NCBI GenBank assembly: GCA_030616165.1
Contig: JAUWXV010000001.1
Span: forward strand, 1 to 64,000
Length of the DNA stretch: 64,000 nucleotides
Direction of reading: 5' to 3'
Origin: a bacterium
GTDB taxonomy: Bacteria > SM23-31 > JAUVVT01
The notes beneath the pieces are model-generated. The model was not told the DNA's origin and did not search any database. It saw only the letters and a program-made list of their open reading frames with translations. A program made the translations under genes and the position numbers. Shown piece after piece: positions 29,174 to 37,142 of this stretch. Position 1 is the first letter of the stretch. Every line of letters starts with the position of its first letter.

Positions 29174-29284
29174 CTGTCATGCTGAATCCTGTGCTGAACT
29201 TGATTCAGTATTATTTCAGCATCTTAGCAATTAATAAACAATAGATTCCGTCCCTTGTAGGGGCGGTTCGTGAACCGCCCTTAC
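29174..29284. repeat. Two dispersed repeats between PBP and FtsW/RodA genes
   Basis: 29174-29225 is an element of the CTGTCATGCTGAA...TTTCAGCATC type, with inverted ends; a relative lies at 34991-35106. 29257-29284 is the palindrome GTAGGGGCGGTTC/GAACCGCCCTTAC, of which a close copy lies at 33173-33200. Together they fill most of the 318-base gap 29020-29337. Confidence 0.75.
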
Positions 29285-29337
29285 CTGTGCTTTTGTGAAT
29301 TAATAGAACCAATATATTTACAAAAAATAACAATTTT

Positions 29338-30903
29338 TCAAAATTTATCAGAGTTTTGTTTATCAAAATAACCCTGATTTTTAGCTTCGATTAAAATTTT
29401 TTTAGCAATTGAAGCAGCATCCTCACCGCCATACCCTCCATTCTCAACAACCACCGCAAGGGCAATTCGTGCATTATTATATGGAGCAAACGCAGTAAAC
29501 CAACTGATATTTCCCATTCCCGCCTTTTCAGCGGTTCCAGTCTTTCCAGCAACCTCAAGACCAGAGATATTTACCCGAAAACCAGTTCCATTTTTCACAA
29601 CATTTCTCAAAATATCTTGTAGCCTTTTCGCAGTAGATTTTTTAATTAACCTCCAACCTTTTTTATCTTTTTTATTTTTTTCGATTTTTGGATACACCAG
29701 AATCCCGTCATTTGCAATAGCGGCTGTAAAAAGTGCTACCTGCATTGGTGAAACAAGAACTCTTTGCTGACCGATAGATGCCCAGGCTAAATCAGATTCA
29801 GAAATATCTTCATACTCGGAGAAAAAACCCGTATTGATAGAAAAATCCTTTTTGAATAAATCATTAGTAGAATTCCATTTAAGTTTTTGGTTAAATCCGA
29901 ATTTTTCTGCATACTTTTTAATAGTCTCTCTCCCAAGTGCAACACCAAGTTTGGAAAAATATACATTGCTCGATTTTTCCATTGCACTCTCTAAATCCAA
30001 ATATCCATGCCCTTTCCATATCTTTCCCTTTTTTTCATAAATTCTCTTTTCAATGTCAAATATTCTTCTTTTCGTTCCAGATGGTAGATAGCCCTCTGGT
30101 GCACAGTAAAACCTTCTATTAAAATTATTTTCAATTGCAGCAGCGGCAGTTACAATTTTAAAAACCGATCCGGGGGGATATCTACCCTTCAAAGCCCTGT
30201 TAAACATTGGTGCTTCTTCTGAATTATTAATTATGCTCATCCAGGTCTGCTCATCGGAAATGTCATTCGTCGGAAAACCCGGAGAACTCACGAGACACAG
30301 CACTTCCCCGGTTTTTGGAATCAAAACAACAGCAGCCCCGCACCTTTCTCCAAAAGAAGAATATGCCTCATGCTGAAGTTTACTATCTATTGTCAGATGG
30401 AGATCTTTTCCCTTTTGCTTTTTCATTGAAAAGTAGTTTAAAAAATTAAATTCTTTACCAACCAAAAAATCGTGATAACACCTTTCTATTCCTGCACCAC
30501 CCCTCTCAATATCCCAATATCCAACAAGATGTGATGCCGCCTTACCTAATGGATATATTCTTTTCTTCTGATTATTAATCCTGATGCTTAATGCCAAATT
30601 TTCCCCCCCTGTTCTATCTAAAATTTTTCCCATTTCTACTCTTTCATCCTTGAGCCATTCCCTTCTGTCAAAAAGCCTGATGCTCTGATTCATCCTCTCG
30701 TCCTTGCAAAACAACTGCCACTTTGATTGATATATCAGAACGGATAAAAATAAAAGGAAAAAAAACAATGCGGTCGAAAAAAATATAATTCCTGATTTTA
30801 CCTCTCTTGTTATATGTCTTGCAGTTGCAATTAAAATATTTATACTTGCCACCGTCAATCCAAAAATATAAATGAATTTCAAAAATATGTATAATATCTT
30901 CAT
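29338..30903 (-). CDS. Class B penicillin-binding protein (transpeptidase)
   Basis: 521 aa. Two N-terminal hydrophobic segments (about 1-30 and 38-62), a short dimerisation region, then the transpeptidase domain with all three active-site motifs: SxxK in PPGSVFKIV, SxN in SSNVYFS, and KTG in VAGKTGTAE. The ERGGAGIERCYHDFL linker is typical of PbpA/PBP2-type proteins. It cross-links peptidoglycan together with the adjacent SEDS protein. The second N-terminal helix is unusual for class B PBPs, which normally have one. Confidence 0.92.
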   Translation of the reverse strand: MKILYIFLKFIYIFGLTVASINILIATARHITREVKSGIIFFSTALFFFLLFLSVLIYQSKWQLFCKDERMNQSIRLFDRREWLKDERVEMGKILDRTGGENLALSIRINNQKKRIYPLGKAASHLVGYWDIERGGAGIERCYHDFLVGKEFNFLNYFSMKKQKGKDLHLTIDSKLQHEAYSSFGERCGAAVVLIPKTGEVLCLVSSPGFPTNDISDEQTWMSIINNSEEAPMFNRALKGRYPPGSVFKIVTAAAAIENNFNRRFYCAPEGYLPSGTKRRIFDIEKRIYEKKGKIWKGHGYLDLESAMEKSSNVYFSKLGVALGRETIKKYAEKFGFNQKLKWNSTNDLFKKDFSINTGFFSEYEDISESDLAWASIGQQRVLVSPMQVALFTAAIANDGILVYPKIEKNKKDKKGWRLIKKSTAKRLQDILRNVVKNGTGFRVNISGLEVAGKTGTAEKAGMGNISWFTAFAPYNNARIALAVVVENGGYGGEDAASIAKKILIEAKNQGYFDKQNSDKF

Positions 30904-30945
30904 AAATCTCGCAAATTTTTATTTTCTATTTAAAATTTTTGTATT

Positions 30946-30970
30946 GCAACTTTTTTGTAAAAAAAGTTGC
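30946..30970. repeat. Hairpin between FHA and PBP genes
   Basis: GCAACTTTTTT/AAAAAAAGTTGC, a perfect short hairpin without a following T run on either strand, so it is not a convincing terminator. A variant is at 6420-6442, after tadA. Confidence 0.5.
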
Positions 30971-30985
30971 GTAAAAAACTTTAAA

Positions 30986-31687
30986 CTATATTTCCATTAA
31001 TTCCAGCACTACAGTTCTTTTTCTGCCGAGATATATCTTATCACCTGGAATAATATAAACACCATTTTTTACAGGAATTAAGTCATCATTTAAATACGTT
31101 CCGTTTTTGCTTTTGCAGTCCGAAATCTTTATATCACCAGAAGAAGATAAAACCAAGTTTGCATGACATGCAGAAACATACGGATTATCAATGTGAATGT
31201 ATGCCTCCATTTTTCTACCAATTTCATATTCCCCGGGTCCATCAATTATCCACATTTTACCTTCCTCATTAAGAAGTTTTAAATAATAACTTTTTTCTTT
31301 AATTATTGTGTCTTCCTCATTTGAAGAAAAGCAGAGTAACTTAATTTCATAATCTTTCAAGTATGACAAAGGATAAAAATCTATTATAATTTTCTCATTT
31401 CTTAACCGACAGCCAAGAAATAAAAAATATTCTTCAATTTCCTTCTTTAAGCAAAATATCAGTATTTCTTTTTTCTTTTCTATCTTTCTATATGTTTTTT
31501 GACTCACACAAATCAAGAACCTATAAGGAACAGATTTAATATCTTTTCTGTTGTTAACAAAAAAACTATTTATTTTTTCTACAATATGAAAGTATAATCT
31601 ATCCTTATGGTCTGATGGAATCAAACACCAGAACGGAAAAGTCACTAAATTTTTAATTTTTTTATTTAAATTTGTTGTAATTCCCAT
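30986..31687 (-). CDS. FHA-domain protein
   Basis: 233 aa. The C-terminal approximately 80 residues are a forkhead-associated domain: EYEIGRK, then NPYVSACHANLVL and KSKNGTYLNDD, where the serine/histidine and NGT residues contact phosphothreonine. The first 150 residues are Lys- and Tyr-rich and not recognised. In actinobacterial clusters FhaB occupies the same position, next to PBP and SEDS genes, and recruits phosphorylated partners. It is likely read by the kinase at 24540, by inference. Confidence 0.85.
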   Translation of the reverse strand: MGITTNLNKKIKNLVTFPFWCLIPSDHKDRLYFHIVEKINSFFVNNRKDIKSVPYRFLICVSQKTYRKIEKKKEILIFCLKKEIEEYFLFLGCRLRNEKIIIDFYPLSYLKDYEIKLLCFSSNEEDTIIKEKSYYLKLLNEEGKMWIIDGPGEYEIGRKMEAYIHIDNPYVSACHANLVLSSSGDIKISDCKSKNGTYLNDDLIPVKNGVYIIPGDKIYLGRKRTVVLELMEI

Positions 31688-31720
31688 CCTTACTTAAAAA
31701 CCAGTTTTTTCAAAATTTAA

Positions 31721-31831
31721 CCACAGAGAACACCCACAGGGCAGGCAGAGTCCGACTGTGGCGGAAATATCAATGAGTTAAGGGAAATACTATTCTCTCC
31801 TCTCTGCCTGCCCTGTGGGTGGTCTCTGTGG
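31721..31831. repeat. Long inverted repeat between the two FHA genes
   Basis: Arms of 30 bases at 31721-31750 and 31802-31831 are complementary with one mismatch; the left arm begins CCACAGAGAACACCC. The 51-base loop has no open frame. As RNA this would be a very stable stem in the 183-base gap between the FHA genes. The arm sequence belongs to a widespread CCACAGAGA-type dispersed repeat. Confidence 0.85.
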
Positions 31832-31870
31832 TTTCATATTTTATCCTCGTTTTTCATAGAACTTTTGACA

Positions 31871-32758
31871 CTACCTAAAAACCAATAATTTTAATTCGAA
31901 AGTATAATCTCCCATTTTAATCTGGTCTTTAATAAAAATTTCTCTTTTCTTTCCGAGTTCCAGCTTTTCTTCATTCAAATATGTACCATTAATCCCAAGG
32001 GGCATGACAAATATCTTGTCATTTTCCATGATTAATTCAATATGCCTTCGAGAAATTTTATGGTCGGTGCTTTTAAGACAAATATCACATCTTTCACTTC
32101 TCCCAACAGTATAAACTCCATCCTCGAGGTCAATGTATTTTTCTTCATCATTATAAGAAATTTTCAAGATGTAAATCCTATTCTTGTCTTTATCAAAAGA
32201 GGTCTTGTTCTCTTGTATTATCTTTATTGCATCATCTGATATCAGCGGCAAAAACTTCCTTTCCGCGTTCAACAAAGGATTATTATCATTTTCCAGGTCA
32301 AATTTGTCCTCGATTAATGTCTGCTGTAATGAACTAACTCTCTCCGAAAATTTATTTTCTCCCGTTTTTAAGATACTTCTGTCCAGTGAACATTCAATAT
32401 AAAATTCTCCCGGCTTTAAATCGTCATCTGATTGGATTTCTACATAAAAATGTTCTATATTACGATTATTCCATTCCTTAGAAAGATTGTATAATTCTTC
32501 TTCAAGTTCACTTTTCAGTATGTCTTCGATATCACGGCGCATATTTCTATCAAACTGGCTGAAAAATATCTCGAATCTATTCGGTATAACTACTTTTTTA
32601 CCAATTTCATCGATGTTTTCTTCTATTGCACATTTTAGTTTTTGGGAAATCTTTGAAAATGGTATTTTTCTGCTTTTAGAAAATCCACTTTTATCGAAAT
32701 TGGATAAATTAAGCAAAAAACTTTTGAATGCTTCAAAAAAATTATTTAATGTCATCAT
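31871..32758 (-). CDS. FhaA-like protein (DUF3662/FhaA_N plus FHA)
   Basis: 295 aa. The N-terminal region matches the pattern of actinobacterial FhaA_N: FSKISQKLKCAIEENI, then KVVIPNRFEIFFSQFD (compare the conserved VPNRY segment), and FYVEIQSDDDLKPGEF. The FHA domain is at about 205-290: YTVGRSERCDICLKS, HKISRRHIELI, NGTYLNEE, with the phosphothreonine-binding Arg, Ser/Arg-His and Asn-Gly-Thr residues. GGAG precedes the start. Its presence beside kinase, PBP and SEDS genes mirrors FhaA in the actinobacterial cell-wall cluster. Confidence 0.85.
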   Translation of the reverse strand: MMTLNNFFEAFKSFLLNLSNFDKSGFSKSRKIPFSKISQKLKCAIEENIDEIGKKVVIPNRFEIFFSQFDRNMRRDIEDILKSELEEELYNLSKEWNNRNIEHFYVEIQSDDDLKPGEFYIECSLDRSILKTGENKFSERVSSLQQTLIEDKFDLENDNNPLLNAERKFLPLISDDAIKIIQENKTSFDKDKNRIYILKISYNDEEKYIDLEDGVYTVGRSERCDICLKSTDHKISRRHIELIMENDKIFVMPLGINGTYLNEEKLELGKKREIFIKDQIKMGDYTFELKLLVFR

Positions 32759-32787
32759 AATTTCTCCAGGTTGTTTTTTTATAAATA

Positions 32788-32991
32788 TTATTGATTTTTT
32801 CTCATTTTTTCTTCAATTATCCTCTTGATTTCAGCAACATTTTCATCATTAAAAACCCTCCATCCCCTCCAATCCTTTTTTACTTTAGAAATCTTTCCCT
32901 CTTTTTCCCATGTAAATAGAGTCTTTTTGGTAACATCAAACATTTTACAGATTTCGTGAGCAGTGTATTTCTTCTTATGTGCTTTTTCCAT
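32788..32991 (-). CDS. MerR/HTH_17-type DNA-binding protein
   Basis: 67 aa from the ATG at 32991, with AAGGAG seven bases upstream; a longer reading through the promoter region is not real. KYTAHEICKMFDVTKKTLFTWEKEGKISK is, in parts (YTAHEICKMF and VTKKTLFTWEKEG), a winged helix-turn-helix of the MerR/excisionase type, without an effector domain. First gene of the envelope-signalling cluster, 29 bases before the FhaA-like gene. It probably regulates its own promoter, where a palindrome lies at the initiation region. Confidence 0.8.
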   Translation of the reverse strand: MEKAHKKKYTAHEICKMFDVTKKTLFTWEKEGKISKVKKDWRGWRVFNDENVAEIKRIIEEKMRKNQ

Positions 32992-33044
32992 TGATAAACT
33001 CCTTATATATAATAAAAATAATATAATAACTATAATTTCTATAA

Positions 33045-33084
33045 TTACTATAGTAAATATAATAATTAATTTTCTGTTTGTCAA
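33045..33084 (-). promoter_or_regulatory. Promoter and palindromic operator of the envelope-signalling cluster
   Basis: Read on the minus strand: TTGACA (33084-33079), 17-base spacer, TATATT (33061-33056), immediately followed by the perfect 12-base palindrome TTACTATAGTAA (33056-33045), with further CTATAATT half-sites just downstream. The palindrome sits at the transcription start, where binding by the HTH protein would block initiation. Confidence 0.75.
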
Positions 33085-33172
33085 GGAAAAAATTAATTTT
33101 TTGTAAATTTTTTTAATTTAGTTTAATTTTACATTATGGCAGGAGATATTCACAGAATTTTTATTGTAATAT

Positions 33173-33200
33173 GTAGGGGCGGTTCTCGAACCGCCCTTAT
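33173..33200. repeat. GTAGGGGCGG palindrome
   Basis: GTAGGGGCGGTTC-TC-GAACCGCCCTTAT; nearly identical to the palindrome at 29257-29284 and related to that at 15349-15376. Confidence 0.8.
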
Positions 33201-33316
33201 AAAAATTATATTATAATATTGTTTTGCTAATCATGGATTTGCTCACCAATTTTTTGGATTTTCCTTACCCGATTCCCATTCTAATGGACTATTAATGGGG
33301 CATTCGCGAATTAGGT

Positions 33317-33389
33317 GTAAGGACGAAGCATTTAACTAAATAGTTTTCAAAAAATTTACAGCATAGACAAAAAAATGCTTCGCCCTTAC
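33317..33389 (-). repeat. 73-base palindromic element, copy A
   Basis: Ends GTAAGGACGAAGCATTT and AAATGCTTCGCCCTTAC form an inverted repeat. The reverse complement aligns along its whole length, without gaps, with 47990-48062 (about 85 percent identical by eye), including the interior TTTTTGTCTATGCT and GAAAACT segments. Confidence 0.8.
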
Positions 33390-33407
33390 TGATTTTGGTT
33401 TCATTTA

Positions 33408-34847
33408 TTAGATATGGACAACCTTTATCCCTGCGAGCTCGCAGTATGCTTTGAATGGAATCTCCAGGTCGCTGTAAATAAAGAGCTGGTGGAATCCCTT
33501 CGTGTCACGGACATCAGGGACACCGTCCACCTCAATCTCCATGGATGTACGGCAGCCACCTGCAGGTGGAGTATCGATATTGCGAAGTACCCGACCTGTG
33601 CCGAGAAGTATGGAATCTGGTCTGGTGAACTGCATTATTGTAATCTTTTGGCCAACGCGCCAGAGAACCTGTGGTGAGACTCCGAGTTCAGACTCATTAT
33701 GGTTGCGGAGGATGAAGGGCTCGTGGGACCTGTTAAAACCGTCGAGTCTGGTGGGGCTGGTGCAATGGGCAGCCATCAGTGTATTATTGACTGTGTTAGG
33801 CGCGGGATCTTGCATGAAGCCTGGTCGGTCGAAGAGAAGGCTCGTGAGACGCTGGGATATGGTGTGGTTCACGCTGGCTTCGCAGGTCCCGACATAGCCT
33901 TCGTCGAGGAGCCGTAGCAAGGCTATGCAGGGTGGACACGGGATCTGGCGGTCACCAACCAAACCCAGGCAGTCCATTGAGATGCCATGGCAGTTCTCGG
34001 CTTCCATGATTCTGCGGGAAACAATGTAATTCTTCGCTGCATTTATCCTGTCACCTCTGTTCGGCTCAACGATCCTCTCACTCCTGGATTCGTAGTAGTC
34101 GGCGATTGCTCGAATCTCTTCGGTTGTCTCCGTCTTTTTGAATTCCTCTGAAAAGCGGTTGCGGGGGATATAGTGAATCGTCGTGCCGATGGTATCGAGC
34201 TGCCGGTCATAAGTCTTATTGCCTCGCATGATGCATATGCGGGTGTGTTTCATCTGCCATATGGTATTGAGCATCCGCATAGCGAAGTTGAGCCAGCTGA
34301 CATCCTGAGTGGCACCAACCGTGACACCTGTGATATTTCGGGTTCCCTGGAGGTGTTGGGTAAAGGAAGTTCCCATCTGGCTGAACACAACCATCGGGAT
34401 TTCTCCATGGTTCTCGGCAATGTGATTAATGTTACCCCAGGCTGGGTCGTTGAGGCTCATTGAGACAATCACGATGCCGTCTGGCGGAGCCTTCTCGAGG
34501 CTCTCGAGGAATGCGCTGATGGTATTGGAATCATGCAGTGGCGCCTCGATTATCTCAAGGTCAATTCCAAACTTCTTGGCAGCATCTGTCAGCACCTTCG
34601 TATACTGAACCTGGTGACCTTTAATGTCGAAGGAGGCTCCCGGCCAGCCCATCCAGTATTTCTCGACATCTGGACGAACAAATGCTGCCCGAACCAGAGG
34701 CTTCCTCGATGTCTTGACTTGCACAGCTGAGTTCGGCGCGTCGAAATCGACAAATCCTCTATCCAAATTTATCTTTGGCAGTACTGCAGCTGCACTTACA
34801 CCAGCAGTAAACTTCTTTAAAACTTCTCTCCTTGTTATTTTCTTCAT
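33408..34847 (-). CDS. Tat-exported L-fucose/L-arabinose isomerase-like protein
   Basis: 479 aa. Tat-like leader TRREVLKKFTAGVSAAA (residues 4-20). The rest has the fold pattern of the fucose/arabinose isomerase N- and middle domains: EKAPPDGIVIVSMSL, GNINHIAENHGEIPMVVFS, GISMDCLG, and CEASVNHTISQRLTSLL, ending with a C-terminal beta domain GTGRVLRNIDTPPAGG. A periplasmic location is unusual for a sugar isomerase, so it may be a binding or repurposed protein. AAAGGA precedes the start. Clearly GC-richer than its surroundings, which suggests transfer from another lineage. Confidence 0.75.
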   Translation of the reverse strand: MKKITRREVLKKFTAGVSAAAVLPKINLDRGFVDFDAPNSAVQVKTSRKPLVRAAFVRPDVEKYWMGWPGASFDIKGHQVQYTKVLTDAAKKFGIDLEIIEAPLHDSNTISAFLESLEKAPPDGIVIVSMSLNDPAWGNINHIAENHGEIPMVVFSQMGTSFTQHLQGTRNITGVTVGATQDVSWLNFAMRMLNTIWQMKHTRICIMRGNKTYDRQLDTIGTTIHYIPRNRFSEEFKKTETTEEIRAIADYYESRSERIVEPNRGDRINAAKNYIVSRRIMEAENCHGISMDCLGLVGDRQIPCPPCIALLRLLDEGYVGTCEASVNHTISQRLTSLLFDRPGFMQDPAPNTVNNTLMAAHCTSPTRLDGFNRSHEPFILRNHNESELGVSPQVLWRVGQKITIMQFTRPDSILLGTGRVLRNIDTPPAGGCRTSMEIEVDGVPDVRDTKGFHQLFIYSDLEIPFKAYCELAGIKVVHI

Positions 34848-34990
34848 TTTAATTTTCCTTTCTATACTTTTATGAAATTATATTTTCTAACCTGAATAAT
34901 TCATAAAATTCTTTATTTTATTAGGCATATTTTTGATATTATTAAAATTGCTATAGAATTACCTTAAAACAATGTTGAGTGTCGCTACTA

Positions 34991-35106
34991 TTGTCATCCT
35001 TAACCCTGTGCTGAACTTGATTCAGTATTGTTTCAGGATCTAATATTAAATCTGAAGATAGATTCCGAAGATCCTGAACATGTTTCAGGATCGGAATGAC
35101 AGTCGG
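34991..35106. repeat. Dispersed repeat, GTCATCCT...TTTCAGGATC family
   Basis: Contains TTGTCATCCTTAACC, CTGAACTTGATTCAG and two TTTCAGGATC boxes and ends TCGGAATGACAGTCGG. It is related to 29174-29225. The gap 34848-35323 contains this repeat and the promoter at 35246, with no gene. Confidence 0.75.
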
Positions 35107-35245
35107 TGTTTCGGAATGATAAAAACAGGATTTACGAATAAATCAGGCTAATTAATAGAAATATTTTTTACAAGGTTATGTTAAAATATAAAAAAAATAT
35201 TACAATTTTCAAAAATATTTTCTAAAATTAAAAAATATTTTTCTC

Positions 35246-35274
35246 TTGACAAAGATTTTAAAAAAGGGTAAATT
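35246..35274 (+). promoter_or_regulatory. Promoter of the Wzi-like gene
   Basis: TTGACA (35246-35251), 17-base spacer, TAAATT (35269-35274), 49 bases before the TTG start at 35324. Confidence 0.7.
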
Positions 35275-35323
35275 CCTAACACATTGAAAGTATTTTATTT
35301 ATGGTTAAACAATTAAAGATAAA

Positions 35324-36886
35324 TTGAAAAAGGTAATTTTTACAATTTTTTTATTTATAATAATTATCATCCCTATTAACGGGCAATACGTCAATCTACC
35401 AATTGACCATTGGGCATACCTTTTTCTTGATAGACTTGAAACAAAAGGTTTTATTGATAATCTCTATTACCGTTCAAAACCTTTTACTAGAAGCGAGTTT
35501 TCTGAGATAATAATTCAAATTTCTAAGAAAATAGAAAGTGGTATGATTCCACTTTCAGAAACAGATATGGCTCTTTTTGAAAAACTGAAAGGGGAATTCT
35601 TTGATGAGTTAAAAAATAAAAATATTGATATAAACTCCAAAGAAAGAGAACCGCACCTGTTTAGTTGGGGCGAAAAAAAGAGCATGTTGCATTATGACGG
35701 ATATTTAATAGAAGATGCAAAGTATCTTCCTCAAAATGAAAATTCCAATTATTCTTCAAGATTTACATTGGGTTCAATTATTAGAGGTGTAGTTGAGGAT
35801 AAGATACACTTTTATCTTGACTTTAGAAACACCCTGATAAAAGGTGAAAAGGATTTGGAAAAAAATTACGACCCTTCGATGGGACCTCCCATTACTGTTG
35901 CTGGAAGAAACATTTACAGTGATCAGGCAACTGCATATTTTGTTTATAAATTTTCGTGGTGTGAATTCTCTGTGGGAAGGGACAATTTTAACTGGGGACC
36001 GGGATATCGGGGAAGTCTGGCACTTTCTAAAAACAGTGAAGTCATCGACATGTTCAGGATAAAAGTTGAATACAAACGATTTAAATTCATTGGGATGTCA
36101 GGTTTTTTGAATTCCGGATTGGGTAAAAAAAACATAGCCGCTCACAGAATAGAGGTCAGAATATTACCAAATTTAATACTTGGTGGAAATGAAACTGTTA
36201 TTTATGGCAAAAGGGGACTTGAACTTATATATGTCAATCCCATTATGCCGTATCATATAGCAGAACATTATCAGCAGGATAAAGATAATAATACTATGGG
36301 ATTTGACCTCATCTATCTTCCTTTTAATAATATCAAGTTTTACTCTGAACTTTTCATCGATGATTTTAACTCATCAAAAAATCCTTTTAAATACTACGGT
36401 AATAAATTTGCATTTCTTACAGGATTACATTGGACTGACCCGTTAAAAATAAAAGATACAGATTTCAGAGCAGAATACACAAGGATTGAACCTTATGTTT
36501 ATACCCATACATATCCCATAAACATATACACCAACTACGACCGAATTATTGGACACTGGCTGGGTCCCAATTCAGATAACCTTTTCACAGAGTTCGCATA
36601 CCAGTATAACCGGTATTTCAGAATTACAGCATCATTCGAACAGTTCAGAAGGGGGGAGGGAGATGTTAATACACCACATAAGGACGAAGACGGAGAAGAA
36701 AAGCATTTTCTCAATGGAATTGTTGAAAACAAAAAATCTTTCCGCTTGGGATTTTCTTATGAAATCAAAAGGGATGTCTATATTTCTCTCGATTATAAAA
36801 TCACCCAGACAAAAAATACTGATAGAATCCTAAATAAAAATAATAGAAATAATGAATTATATTTTATTTTCTGGATTAATAGATAA
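35324..36886 (+). CDS. Wzi-like outer-membrane beta-barrel protein
   Basis: 520 aa. Signal peptide at residues 1-20 (TIFLFIIIIIPINGQ), a short N-terminal region PIDHWAYLFLDRLETKGFI resembling an SLH-like segment, then alternating amphipathic strands (for example FSVGRDNFNWGPGYRGS, the hallmark of the capsule-assembly Wzi family). Starts with TTG; an upstream ATG runs into a stop. Wzi proteins in E. coli anchor capsule at the cell surface, but homologues in FCB bacteria are of unknown role. Alone in its transcript. Confidence 0.8.
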   Translation: MKKVIFTIFLFIIIIIPINGQYVNLPIDHWAYLFLDRLETKGFIDNLYYRSKPFTRSEFSEIIIQISKKIESGMIPLSETDMALFEKLKGEFFDELKNKNIDINSKEREPHLFSWGEKKSMLHYDGYLIEDAKYLPQNENSNYSSRFTLGSIIRGVVEDKIHFYLDFRNTLIKGEKDLEKNYDPSMGPPITVAGRNIYSDQATAYFVYKFSWCEFSVGRDNFNWGPGYRGSLALSKNSEVIDMFRIKVEYKRFKFIGMSGFLNSGLGKKNIAAHRIEVRILPNLILGGNETVIYGKRGLELIYVNPIMPYHIAEHYQQDKDNNTMGFDLIYLPFNNIKFYSELFIDDFNSSKNPFKYYGNKFAFLTGLHWTDPLKIKDTDFRAEYTRIEPYVYTHTYPINIYTNYDRIIGHWLGPNSDNLFTEFAYQYNRYFRITASFEQFRRGEGDVNTPHKDEDGEEKHFLNGIVENKKSFRLGFSYEIKRDVYISLDYKITQTKNTDRILNKNNRNNELYFIFWINR

Positions 36887-37142
36887 ATTATTGTTTTCTT
36901 TGAGAAATTATAAGACAGATAGTTTGTCAAGCGAATTTAAATAAAGTTTTTGTTTTTGAAAAATGTAATTTTCATTATCAGATTCATCAGTAATATCCAA
37001 AACACAATGCCATTCAGTATTGAACGTGATTATAAATTCATCCTTTATTTTCTTTTTTTAGTGCATAAATTTTTTTTATTATTTTCAATTACAGACCTAT
37101 TTTAAAATAAACTTTTTAAAAATTTGATTAAGAGGTTTTAAG

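Noticed and set aside
32992-33084. N-terminal membrane helix of the HTH protein
   Set aside because: The in-frame extension covers the promoter and operator; the ATG at 32991 has a proper AAGGAG, so the extension is untranslated.
33317-33389. CRISPR-like or IS-end repeat
   Set aside because: Only two widely spaced copies in the window, no spacers, no cas or transposase gene.
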